This document shows, piece after piece, positions 35,112 to 46,970 of a stretch of DNA of 64,000 bases. Within the stretch, counting starts at the first letter, position 1; the number at the start of each line of letters is the position of its first letter. The notes beneath the pieces are model-generated. The model made no database searches, was not told where the DNA came from, and worked only from the letters and a program-made list of their open reading frames with translations. The stretch is from Hevea brasiliensis (taxonomy: Eukaryota; Streptophyta; Magnoliopsida; Malpighiales; Euphorbiaceae): positions 54,352,773 to 54,416,772 of the forward strand of contig NC_079495.1 in the NCBI RefSeq assembly GCF_030052815.1. The letters run 5' to 3'. The position numbers and the translations under genes are program-made.

Positions 35112-38100
35112 TGTAATGCCCTCACTTTAGGTAGTCTGAACATTCTACTATTCTAGTGACTAATGTCTATCCGAACAGCTAAAATGTCTGAAACTATATT
35201 TAAACTAGAGTGAGGAGTCATAAATAACCTAAATAATGACTAAGAAAAATTAAGAAGAATTGAGGAAATGAAATGCAAAGAGGTTAAATGAGCTGAAGCT
35301 CCGGCGATGGGTAACCCTAATGGGAAGCGACTGTGAAGAAAGTTACCAACCCTAGACTCGTGGGAAAACCTGTGAAATAATTATTTGAGACTTAAGTGAA
35401 GGATTACTGTGGTTTAGATGACAATAAAATGCCAAGAAACTACAAGAAAATTTATGTCAATCGGTACAGATAATTATAACTCGGTGAACAAAACGAAGGG
35501 CATTTTGGTCATTTCATCCTCAGAGTTGATTTTTGACCAACATGTCCATTTAAGTAAGTGAGAAATATGTAATAAAATATGAATAAATATTGATAAAAAA
35601 TTAATTAGAAATGAGTAAAAGAAAGAAGAAAAAGAAAATATAACAAAATGAAATTAAAATCTAATTATGACATAAGTATTATGTAAAAATGAGGTAATTA
35701 AAATTTCCAACCAATTAAACTTAGACAACCACATATAAAAGGAGACAAAAACTAATTAAAAGAATTAAAAATCCATCATCTTCTTCCCATTCCCACACCA
35801 GTCGAAACTCAAGCTCCTCCCTTCCTCCATTGTTCTTCAATTTTTAAGCTTGAATTCTCATGTAAAAGCATTATAAAATCCCTAGATTACTTCATAAAAA
35901 CTTGCTTGTGCACCTTGGAGAAGTGTTTGGCAGCCAAAAAAGTGAAAGAAAGTGAAGTTTAGGCAAAGTCTCAATTGGGGCAAGAGAGGCTAGTGCCAAT
36001 ACACACTCCCTTCTCTCTCTATTTTTTGTTAGAACATTGATTTGAGTTAGAAATTGATGAAAAAGGAAATAAAATATACATGTAGGAGTACACATGAATT
36101 TCATCTAGCCTAGGTACATGGCGAATTTGACATTCTTTGTTGAAATTAAACATTGATTTTAATTGTGGTGAAGTAATAAACATGATAGATAAGTTAATTT
36201 ATATGTATTGGATGGAATTATGGATTGTGATAGTTAGGGTTTGTGATAAATTGGGGATTTGTTAAATCATTGTTAAATTGATGATATTAAGGTCAATTAA
36301 TAACCATTTGGTATAGTTTGACCTTAGATTGCGGTTGGTTTTGGAGTTGAAATGCTCAAAGGAAAAAGTGCTCTTTGTACTGGAAATTTTGGACTTTGAG
36401 TCCAGTAGGTTTGGGCAGCCATAAGTAGAGTTGTGTAGCTTCAATTGGTGTAAGGCCAATTGAAGGTGAAACTAGGGACATAATGCCACGTTTTTCATGA
36501 AGAGACCCTGCCCAGAAACCCAATACAAAATGACCTAAAATTGGCTTCAATCCGGGTAACCAAAATCTAGACCTGGAAAAATGACCATATGAATAGTGAT
36601 TGTTCAAATGGGCATAACTTTGTGTAGAGAGGTCCAAATGACCTGATTCTTGAACTCATGGAAAGCTTAGAAATAGTAGAACATCTTTCATGGAGAATAG
36701 AAACCCAAATTCTGATCATAACCTAATCAAATTGCTAACCAAATTTAGCTCATTAAAACTGTTAGAACCAAAACTACCCAGAAAAATCTGGACATTGACC
36801 AATTTGACTAGTTATGGTAAAAATGCCATAACTTGAGATAAAAAAACTCCAAATGGAGTGATTCAAAAAGAAAATTAAAGTAGAGACATTAAGGAATAAC
36901 TTTGATGGAGAAAGGTTAGCCAAAATCCCACTGTAGATTGGTCTAATAGAACAGTAAACTTAGGTTGCAAAAACTGAAAATTTTAAAATGCTTCTAGGAA
37001 GACTTGAATTGTGGTTGGCAATTAATGCTAATAACTTTATAACCCAAAATGGGGTACGATCATGTATTTAGAACTTGTATGCCTTTTACTTATGGAATAA
37101 TCAAAATTTAGCGTGAATAGTATTGTGTATAGTAACCACAAAGACATAAAATGCAAAGAACCAATTCTAAATTGCTAATATGCTCATGTATGCCTAGTTA
37201 TGATTGGTTTGGATAGGTTGGCATGCCAATGGGATTCTGACGTGAAGTACTACTTATGGCTCCATGCCATTTCGTGATTTATGACTTTTGCTGCCATTTC
37301 GTGTTTATGGCTTTTAGCTATTCTGTTATTCTTTGACATACACGACTTTATGCCCGATTGATATTATGGCTTTTTAGCCATTGTGTTGCACACCTGGAAG
37401 ATACTATGTAACCGATGGTGTGACGACCCAAGGTACCTAATACCTAGTTCTAGTTTACCAGTTTATCTAGTCCAGTCAACTTGTATAGGTTACTTAGACA
37501 TGAGAGTAAGTCCTAATAACTTACTAATAAATAATGAATATAAAAACTATTAAATTAAGTATATTATAAATAATTATCAAAACCATATTCTGTGTGGAAA
37601 AATAGTAAAATTTTCTTATTTTTAATTATTTTGTTTATCTTTATATTATATTTGCACCACTAAGCATTATGCTTAGTACGTCGCTTTTTGCCATGCGTAG
37701 GTACTAGAGATCAGGAGAGAGAGCCCAGTAGACCATAGACTGAGATTTTTGGGAGTCCAGATCTGCACTTGAGTTCGGTGTCACCATCCTCTGCAGTGAA
37801 TTTTGGTAGGAACACTAGGTTATATTAGTGTATTTTGTAGTTAGACATTAATTTTGTCATGTAAAATATGAACTCATGCAGTTATTAGTAAATTATGTAA
37901 ATTAATGAAAATTTAGTATTTTATTTATGAATGTGAGTATGATTTTATTTATGTATGGAATGAATGAATTTGTCAGTTTGAGATATTGAGATGAAGTATT
38001 AAAATTGTGAAAAATTTATATTATTGAGATTATTATTGAGATTTTAAGCAGGTGGAAAATCGTCAAATTGTGAATAAATTATTGAAAACTTAGTCAGTTT

Positions 38101-38239
38101 CTCTAATTGATTAATTGAACCTAAGTTAATAAAATTACATGTGATTACTAGGAAATGTAATAAGATAAGTTAATGAGCTCCGGCACCGAGTGTGACATGC
38201 CTTGCTCGGCTACACTATAGACAGGTAAGGGGTGTTACA
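35112..38239 (+). mobile_element. 3' LTR of element D
   Basis: It is 3128 bp, starts TGTAATGCCCTCACTTTAGG and ends AGGGGTGTTACA. It has GCGATGGGTAACC (35304-35316), a clear TATA box TATAAAA (35744-35750) followed by a pyrimidine-rich leader, the palindrome CTAAGCATTATGCTTAG (37660-37676) and the acceptor-like GCGTAG|GT (AG ends 37700). The donor-like position reads GAGAG|GCTAGT, so GT has become GC. If the TATA box is used, over 2 kb of this LTR is transcribed leader. Confidence 0.9.
35744..35750 (+). promoter_or_regulatory. Probable TATA box of LTR-A (D 3' LTR)
   Basis: TATAAAA in the context ACATATAAAAGGAG, about 630 bases into the LTR, is followed within 30-80 bases by CT-rich sequence typical of plant leaders. 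No transcript data are available here. Confidence 0.5.
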
Positions 38240-38362
38240 TTTAGGGTTACTGCCACTAACTGCTAGAAATCAGTAATCTGATATGTCATCACCAGAAGTC
38301 TGATATTATCATTCAACCCATCCTCAAACCATCGGTACCTATCTACCTCTGTAGGCATTATC
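38240..38362 (-). pseudogene. gag remnant, antisense (123 bp)
   Basis: On the minus strand it reads PTEVDRYRWFEDGLNDN, then a match to the ITDF region with one stop, the same region as gag in C (PTEVERCRRFEEGLNGN). It is the piece of an older antisense element into which D (left) and G (right) inserted. It is flanked by TTTAG on the D side and TTATC on the G side, candidate target duplications without visible partners. Confidence 0.82.
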
Positions 38363-41300
38363 TGTAATGCCCTCACTTTAGGTAGTCCATACATTCTACT
38401 GTTCCGATGACTAATATTTGCTCGGACCGCCAGAATGTCTGGAAATATACTTAAACTAGAGTAAGGAGTCATAAATACTAAATAGAGGTTAAGTAAAATT
38501 AAGAAGAAATCAAAGAAATGAAATGTAAATAGGTTAAAAGAGCCGAGGCTCCGGCGATGGGTAACCCAAACGGGAAGCGACTGTGAATACAGTTGCCAAC
38601 CCCAGACTCATGGGGAACCCTGTGAGATAAATATTTGGGACTTAATTGAAGGATTTATGAGGGTTATATGACAATAAAATGTCAAGGAAATGTAAGAAAA
38701 TTTTAGGCTAATCGATAAAGACAATTATAACTTGAGGACATTCAACGAAGGGCATTTTGGTCATTTCACTTGGAGAGTTGATTTTTGACCAATATGTCAA
38801 TTTAATTAAGTGAGATTTATGTAATAAAATATTAAGAAATATTGATAAAAATTCAAATGGAAATGAGCAGAGAGAAAAAGAAATGAAATTAAACTCTAGT
38901 TATGACATATGCATGATGTCATGATGATTTAATTAAAATCTTTAACCAATTAAATGAGACAAACACTTATAGAAAGATAAAAGAAATTAAATAAAACTAA
39001 AATTTGGTCTCATCTTCTTCCCTTACCTATCTTGGCCAAACCACTATGGTTATGAAGCTCTTCCATTTCTCTTCACTTCTAGCTTGAAATCCCATGTAAT
39101 TTGACCATAAAACCCCTAGTCCCCAGCATAAAAATTAGTTATTAGGTCTTGGAGAAGTGTTTGCCAGCCAAGAACTTGAAGGAAAGTGAAGTTGGGAAGC
39201 CTTGGAAGATTGACCAACTAAGGTTAGTGCTAAAACTCTTGCTCTTTCTTCTTCTAATGGTGAAAATGAGGTGAATTTCAATGGAATTAAATGATAAATG
39301 ATGAAATTGATGGATGTATGCTTGATAAGAAATTTGGCAAGTTTTTGTAGGAGTAGGGTTGAAGGTGTTTAATTGCAAATAGACTTGAAAGTTAGCTTGA
39401 GTATGATGATAAGTATGATTAGTATGCTTAATTGGTATGTGTTATATGAATGTTGAATTGGGAGCTAGGGTTTTGAGGAGAAAATTGGGGATTTGTTAGA
39501 ATATTATTGAATTGATGTTGTTAAGGTTAATTAATGACCATTTGATGTGGTTTGACCCTGAAATAGAGTTGGTTTTGGAGTTGAAATGTTAAAATGAGAA
39601 ATGCTCCTTTGTGTAAGAATTCAAGACACTGAGTCCAGTAGGTTTAGGCAGTCATAAGTAGAGTTATATAGCTCCAATTGGTGTAAGAAAAATTGAAGGT
39701 GAAACTTAGGACAAAATGCTACATTTTTCATGATGAGAGCCTACCCAAAAACCAAACACAAAACAACTTAAAATTGGCTTGAATCCAGGTTACTATATGC
39801 TGGACATAGAAAAATGATCATATGAACAGTAAATGTTCAAATAGGCATAACTCACTGTAGGAAGCTCCAATTGAGCTAATTCTTGAACCCATGAAAATCT
39901 TAGACATAGTAGAACATTTTTCATGAAGATCAGAAACCCTAATTCTGAACCTAACCCAATCAAATTGCTAACCAAATTTAGCCTAACAAAATAACTAAAA
40001 CCAAAACTGACCTAGAAAATCTTGGACATTGACCAACCCGACCAGTTGGGGTTAAAATGCCATAACTTAGGCTAAAAAACTCCAAATTGAGAGATTCAGA
40101 AAGGAAATTAAATTTAACACATTAGGGAATAACTTTGATGAAGAAAGGTTGGTCAATTTTCCACTGTAGATTGGCCTAATGTAACAGTGAACTTGAACTC
40201 CAAATTCTGAACTTTTTAAAATGCTCTTAGAAGGACTTGAATTATGGTTAGCAATTAATGCCAATAACTTAATAAATTAAAATGTGGGATGAACATGAAT
40301 TTGGGACTTGTGTTCCCATTATATATGGTATAACCAAGATTTAGCATGAATAGTATTATGAATAGTAACCATAATAACAAAATGTAAAGAACTAATACCT
40401 AAGATGCTCAAGTGCCCATGTATGCCTAGTTTTATGATTAGCTTGGATAGGTTGGCATGTCAATAGGGTTCTGACTTGCAGTACTACTTATGGCTCCGTA
40501 CCATTCTGTGATTTATGGCTTTTATTGCCATTTTATGACTTATGGCTTCTAGCCATTCCGTTACTCTTTGATACATATGGCTTTATGCCCGATTGATGTT
40601 ATGGCTCTTTAGCCATTATGTTGCACACCTGGCAGATACTATGTGACCGATAGTGTGACGGCTCAAGGTACTTAATACCCAGTGCCAGTTTACTCGTTTA
40701 TTCAGCCCAGACAATCTGTATAGGTTACTTGGGCATCAAAATAAGTTTTAACAATTCAATAACAAATAACTAACAGAAAAAGAAATAAATTAAGGATACT
40801 TCAAACAAATATTATAAAAATATGTCTTTTGTGGCATAATGACAAAATTTTATTATTTTTAATTATTTAGGTTATTTTTATATTATTATTGTACTACAAA
40901 GCATTATGCTTAGCGCGTTACTTTTTACCACGCATAGGTATTGGAGACCAGAAGAGAGAGCCCAGTAGACCTTAGACTGGGAATTGGAGATTTTTTATGT
41001 GCTTAGTGTCTATAGTGTCACCTCTCTGTAGTGCATATTTTGGTAGGGTCCACTAGCTTTATATTTTATTTTTGGACATTGTAATTAATTATGGACATGT
41101 AATGTAAATCATAAATTTGTACATTAATCTTGTACATGATGTAAATTTATAATATTTGAAAATTTCATATATGAATTGTTTATGAATAAGTGTGATTGGA
41201 TGATATTATGGATTTGAATTGAGAAGGGAGATGAAATATTTGATTAAAAAATAAAAGATGGAGTTTAAGATTGTGAAAAATTTATATTATTGAAATTATT

Positions 41301-41507
41301 GTTGAGATTTTAAATAGGTGGGAAATCGTTAAAATATTAATAAAATAGGAGAAACTCCATCAGTTTCTCCATTTGAATAATTGAATTTAAATTAACAAAA
41401 TGGAAATACAATTACCTAGAAATGCAGTAAAATAATAATAGATACTCCGGCATAGAGTGTGATATGTCTTGCTCGGCTACACTGTAGACTGGGTAAGGGG
41501 TGTCACA
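38363..41507 (+). mobile_element. 5' LTR of element G
   Basis: It is 3145 bp, starts TGTAATGCCCTCA and ends AGGGGTGTCACA. It carries GCGATGGGTAACC (38554-38566), donor-like CTAAG|GTTAGT (GT at 39223), an eroded palindrome AAGCATTATGCTT (40899-40911) and GCATAG|GT with AG ending at 40937. Short open frames in it are not conserved in the sister LTRs. Confidence 0.9.
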
Positions 41508-41512
41508 TTTAG

Positions 41513-41524
41513 TGGTATTAGAGC
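41513..41524 (+). promoter_or_regulatory. Primer-binding site of G
   Basis: TGGTATTAGAGC differs by one C-to-T change from TGGTATCAGAGC. It lies five bases past the LTR end. Confidence 0.85.
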
Positions 41525-41633
41525 ATGGTTTAGACATTTTTGGACCTAGATAGAGTGTATACCATGCATTATATTTGTAAGAGTTGAGGTGACACTAATT
41601 CAAATCTGTTTCTCTGTTGTTATAGATTAAGGT

Positions 41634-42959
41634 ATGGACCCAGAGTCCTAGAGGATAGTAGAGGAAGAGGTGGAGAGTCATGCTCCACCCATGGCTGAAG
41701 CTGGAAGCAGGGGAGTACCAGAGGGGCTTACACAACCCCAATAGGTGTTATTTGAGCAGATGATAGCATTTTTCAGATAGATGATGGGGGCAATCTCAAC
41801 AATCCCACCACCACATCCACCACCACATAAGTTTCATCTGGAGAAGCTCCGAAAGTATGGAGCTGTAGACTTCAAGGGGAAAAAGGAGGATGATCCTGCT
41901 GCTGCTGAGTACTGGTTGGAAAAGATAGATAGAGTCCTTTAGCAGCTTCACTGTACTCCTAGGGTGAGTTTGGAGTGTGTAGTATCTCTGCTCCAGGATG
42001 ATGCATTTCAATGGTGGGATATGGTCTCTCGTGTAGTTCAGCAAGAGCAGATCACTTGGAATTTCTTCTTGGAAGAGTTCAGGAAGAAATATATCAATCA
42101 GGTATATCTAAAGGCGACAGGGAGAGAGTTCATTAGTTTGAGACAGAGATAGCTATCGGTGGCAGAGTATGAGCGAGAGTTTGTGAGGCTTAGTCGCTAT
42201 GGTAGGGAGATAGTCCTAACTGAGGCCAAAAGATGCAGAAGGTTTGAAGAAAGGCTAAATGATAACATCAAGATCCTAATAACAGCTTTGAGGATCACAA
42301 ACTTCGCACAGTTAGTTGAGGTTACACTGAAGGTTGAGAGGGTTAGACATGATGAGCAGAGCAAACGAGGCAGGCAGCATAAGAGGGGTCCTGGTCTAGC
42401 TAGCTCCTCATCTGCACCCTCATCTACACCTAGTAAGAGGTTCAGAGGTCCCCAGACTTAGGGTCATAGCTAGACACAGAGTCAGGGCCAGTCATAGAGG
42501 CCTAGATCTTAGTTTACACCTAAGAGAGGTTATTCCACTCCATCAGTGGGCAGCTCTCCAGGGACGGTGTTTAGGGGACCAGCCCCAGCAGTTTTTGCAG
42601 TGTGCCCACATTATAATAAGTGGCACAAAGGTGAGCGTTGGCAACTGACTAAAGGATGTTTCCAGTGTGGGTCTACTAAACATCAAGTGAGAGATTGTCC
42701 TCGGAGAAATGTTTCAGTTGCTTCAGCACAAGTAGATAGACCTACCCCCGCAGCTCAAAAGGGTAGAAGACCGGGTAAATCAGAGGTAGCTGATACTTCA
42801 CAGAGGCCTGTATTAAAGACAGTTGAGAGGCTAGAGGTGAGGGCACCAGCTAGAGCATATGCTATGAGGGAATAGGAGGATTAGGATGCTCCAGATAAGA
42901 TCAGGGGTACGTTCCTAATTTATGATATGCCTGTGCATGCATTGGTAGATCCAAGATCC
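41634..42959 (+). pseudogene. gag and start of protease of element G (broken)
   Basis: From ATG 41634 a single frame runs to the protease without a frameshift but with many stops, for example near 41649, 41742, 41778, 41940 and 42150, several between 42459 and 42512, and at 42873. Open blocks are 41964-42152, 42159-42461 and 42546-42875. Capsid-like motifs (LEKLRKYGAVDFKGKKEDD, VVSLLQDDAFQWWD, SVAEYERE, GREIVLTEAKRC) precede an intact CCHC knuckle CFQCGSTKHQVRDC (42657-42698). The protease motif begins VDPRS, with Arg replacing the Gly of VDPGS, and is then split by a solo LTR-B. Confidence 0.9.
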
Positions 42960-45900
42960 TATAACACCCCTATGTTCGGTAATACGTTCTACTGTTCCGG
43001 TGACCAGTGTTGTCCGGACAGCTAGGATGCTTAGAACTATACTTCGATATGAGTGAGGAGACATTAAATAATGAAATACAAGAAAAGAAAATACAAGAAA
43101 AACAAAGGAAAAATAATAGCAAAGAAATATAATCAAGTTAAGCGAGCCGAGAACCCTAGCGATGGGTGACCGCACCAGGAAGTCACGGCGTGGACCGTTG
43201 ACTAGCCCTGGACCACGGGGAACCCTGAAAAATATTTTTAGGACTCAAATAAATATTTATTGAAGTATAAATATTATTAGAAATATCAAAGAAAAATTAA
43301 TTAATTAGTACAAAGAAAAGTGAGAAATCGGAAAACGGACAAAACCCGGTGTTACCGAAAAATCGGGAATGCAACCCGAACAGGGGCATTGTGGTCATTT
43401 GACACCCCGAGTTGTCTTTTGACCTAAATGTCCATCAAAAATAAATAATATTACACTTGAAAAATATAATGAAAAATTAATTTAGGGGCACCTAATGTAA
43501 ATAGCAAAAATGGGGAGTTAAATGTGGGAAATTGAAACTTTTGAATAAATTAACATTAAATTTGCAATAGTGCTCCACTAACTCATTAAATTGGACCATT
43601 TAATCTTCATCATGGACCAGCAGATTGTCATCTTCCTCATTTCTTAAAATTCAGCCAAAAATGGAGAAGGGAAGAACTCCATTGCCGCATGGTTTTGGAG
43701 CTCCATGCAAGGGTGATCCAAGGTTCTTTCTCTCCACTTCCCTTCATTAAAGTTAATCCTCACACCATGGGCAGTAGATAGGCAGCAAGAAGATCAAGTT
43801 TTGGTGGAGTTTTGAAGAGTTTCCAAAGTGGTAAGTATGTATTTTTGATTAGTGCTTCATTAAAGTTTGTGAGGAGGTTATGGGTACTTGAATTATGGAG
43901 AGATTTTTAAGGTTTGATGTTTAAATGGGGTAGTGTCCTTTTGGAAGCCATGGAAACACCTTGAAGGCAGTTTACTCTTGCTTGTAAATGGTGGATTAGA
44001 AGGTTGATTAATTATTTATGTGTATGGGTAATCATTTGGGTGATGTATATTTAGAATATGTAAATGTGAAATGAAATTTAAAGCTTGGAAATTAATGGAA
44101 TGTAAATGTACCATTGTGGCAGTTTGTTAGCTCTTGAAGAATGCTGGAATTCATGCTTGGTTTATGGAATAATGATGTTAAAATGTGTTGGATGTTAGGG
44201 CAGTTTGAGTGTGTATATGATGGTGTGAAGTTGGACATGAAAAAAGTGTTATGGTTAGGTGATTAAATTGTTGTAAATTTGGTTTGAAAATTCTGTACAA
44301 AATGGTGTATGTTGAATGTAATTGTAAGCTGCCAAAATGACCTATAATGTGTTGTGAATTATGTTTAGGTTGTGGTACAACCAGAATTGGTTTGAATGTT
44401 AAGTTTGGTGAGTGTTAAAAGTGATGCTTGATGTGTATGCAAGAAATGCAATAAGGCAGTTTGAGTTTTAGGCCTATAACTTTAAGTGTGTGGCTCCAAT
44501 TGGTATGAGACCAATTGGAGGTGAAACTAGGCACAAAATGTGCCAACTTTCATGAAGAAAGCTTACCAAAATTCTGCTTGCAAGGTAGCTTGAAAAATGA
44601 CCAAATCCGGATTAAGTGCAATTGAGACCTGAAAACTGACCATTTGGGCAGTAGTTAATGTTTAGGCCATAACTCACTCAAAACCGGTTCAATTGACCTG
44701 AAATTTTAACCATGAATAGTTAAGGCCCATATCTACAAGTCTTATGAAGACACCAAAGCCCAGAAATGACCATAAGCAAGTCAAACAGCTTTCACAATTT
44801 CGGGTCCAAAAACTGGCCGAACCTAAAATGACCTAAAGTGACCTAAAATGACCAATTTTGGTGCAATTTGACCAGCAATAGTAAAATGACCATAACTTGT
44901 CTACATAACTCAGAATGACCTGAAATTTTGCCCCGCGTTCCATAAGACATAGATCTAAAAGTTTTTAGTTTTGACCAAAACCCGAAAACTGAGCGAACTA
45001 GGTCGTCCGGCTAGGTCAAACTAGTATCCCGGAATCCAGCAAATTGCAAGAAAATGCAGTATACACAGAAATGAACTTGGTAACATGTATCAACCCTAAA
45101 AGACTATTGAATGTGACATGTTAGTAACATTAAAACCTAATTTACCTAGAACACATCGAGGGTCAACATATTAGGTTGACTAAGGAAATAATAGAATTCG
45201 ATAAATTAATTATTGAACCTTATTCTTAGAGACAGTTTAAATGAGTACTGAAACACTTCAAATTGTGTTTCTCAGTTAGCAAAGACTCAGGAAAGGGGAA
45301 GGAAACACTGAGTCAGAGCCAAGAGACAGTTATCAAAGGTTTGTGCACAGCTAGTTTTTAACTGATTTTGTTTTGAATATTTCATATGATTAAATGACAT
45401 ATTTTTTTTATGTATTATGTTCAGCAAGCATTGGATTTAATTCAATGATTATTGAAATTGTTATAATATGTATGAATTTAGCTTTGTGAAATGGTATTTC
45501 CATAAGTATTAAGTATTGTTATGGATTGAATAAATTATGTTCTGGAAAATTGTGATAGAACATGTTTTGAATTGTGATGGTAATTTTCATGGAAAATGCA
45601 AATTTATTATTTAAATTGTGATGAGCATAAAAATTATTGGATATTGGAATTGAATTTGAATTGAATTATATTGTGATTTATGCTCACTAAAAGGATTGTG
45701 ATATTGTTTTATATCTCACTATAGATGCTTGACTAGGTTATTACCCGTCTCTCTCATTTGTTGAGAAGACAATGGAGTTAGTTGTGTTTTGATTACCATG
45801 GTACGTGTACAGGCTTAGATTTTCCTCTGATTGGAGGTTAGATCTAAGCTTTTTTATCATTATGGCCCTTGCGGAAGATTCATTATTGTGATGGTACTGT

Positions 45901-46970
45901 GCACGATGATTCGACCTCCCCGACCATAGGGAGTTAGAATCTGATTCGACCTCTCCGACCATAGGAGGTTAGAATCACATCGAATATGGCCTTTTCGGAT
46001 TAGTCTTGCATAGTTAGTGAGATAAAGATTGATTTTTGAGATACATAATGATTTTTGAGATACAGAATGGCTTTTGAATGGTAAAGAATTGTGATTTCAA
46101 TTATGGTTTATGTATAATTGATTTTGTTGGAATTACTTAAATGGTTAGTCATGATTTGATAAATTGAATTTTGTGATCAAAGTCATTTATACAAATGATT
46201 TACATTATTGGCAATGAATATTTTGAGTTTTGGAATTTGATGAGTATTCAGATTTCCAAATTATTTACTGTAAATTTTGTCAATGTATATTGTACTATGT
46301 TTTAAATTATAGTTGTGCACCACTGAGTTCACCACTCAGCGATAGCTTTGTATGCTGTCGCAGGTAAGAAGAGCATAGAGCAGTGAGTAAGTTTTTTGAA
46401 GATACTTTCAGATCAGCTCCAGGTATATCATAGGTATACCCATGTACATAGGTTTTGATGTATGCATGAAATAATATGTATGTAAATTATTTGAGCAGTT
46501 GTATAAAAACTCTTGTAAAACATTTTGGTATGTAATTAAATGTAAATTATTGTAAATATAAATTTGAGATTTCATTTACTTGAATATTTTTATAATATAA
46601 ATTTTGAGTCTTATAATCAATGAAATATTTTTTCATAATGAGATTGGTTTGAAAATGAATTGATTGTTTATTGAGAATTGAATTGTGAATTGAAATAAAG
46701 TTTATTGGAGTTGTATTTGAGAAAACATATTGGGAGCATTTTCTTTTGCAGGATTGAAGAACTGTTTTCTCAAAATACAGCCAGCACTTTGCCGAAATTT
46801 AAAAAAAAAAAATTTATAACACTAGATTTTAATCTATGACTTAAATTTCCCGAAAATTGTTTTAAAATCCCTTGTAGTATATTTAATGGATTATCGGTAG
46901 GAGAAGTACGGTAATTCATTACGTATACTACGGGATCATGTTACATCTTATAGAGGAGTAGGGTGTGATA
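42960..46970 (+). mobile_element. Solo LTR-B in the protease of G
   Basis: It is 4011 bp with a perfect GATCC duplication (42955-42959 and 46971-46975). Both ends have decayed by one transition: it starts TATAACACCCC instead of TG and ends GTGTGATA instead of CA. It has GCGATGGGTGACC (43159-43171), donor-like GTG|GTAAGT (GT at 43831), hairpin CTGAG/CTCAG (46323-46339) and TGTCGCAG|GT (AG ends 46363). The GACGAATTGAA repeat region of other LTR-B copies is replaced by a 35-bp duplicated unit (45907-45976). Confidence 0.92.
45907..45976 (+). repeat. Two tandem copies of a 35-bp unit in a solo LTR-B
   Basis: Each copy begins GATTCGACCTC and contains CCGACCATAGG, with short self-complementary arms (CTCCC and GGGAG in the first copy). 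It sits where other LTR-B copies carry the GGGACGAATTGAA units. Confidence 0.7.

Larger units (their letters stand above)
3385..38239 (+). mobile_element. Element D: old Ty3/gypsy chromovirus, heavily interrupted
   Basis: D is assembled from pieces that read through in register: 5' LTR tail 3385-4709, primer-binding site, gag, protease and first part of reverse transcriptase to 7157, the remaining pol at 28317-30591, polypurine tract 35099-35111, and 3' LTR 35112-38239. Two solo LTRs interrupt it (7158-28316 and 30597-35087). The two LTR pieces align but differ at roughly 7-8% of positions where I compared about 350 bases by eye, so D is older than C and F. The coding region has at least ten in-frame stops. 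The 3' flank after the LTR is TTTAG; the 5' flank is outside the window. Confidence 0.85.
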
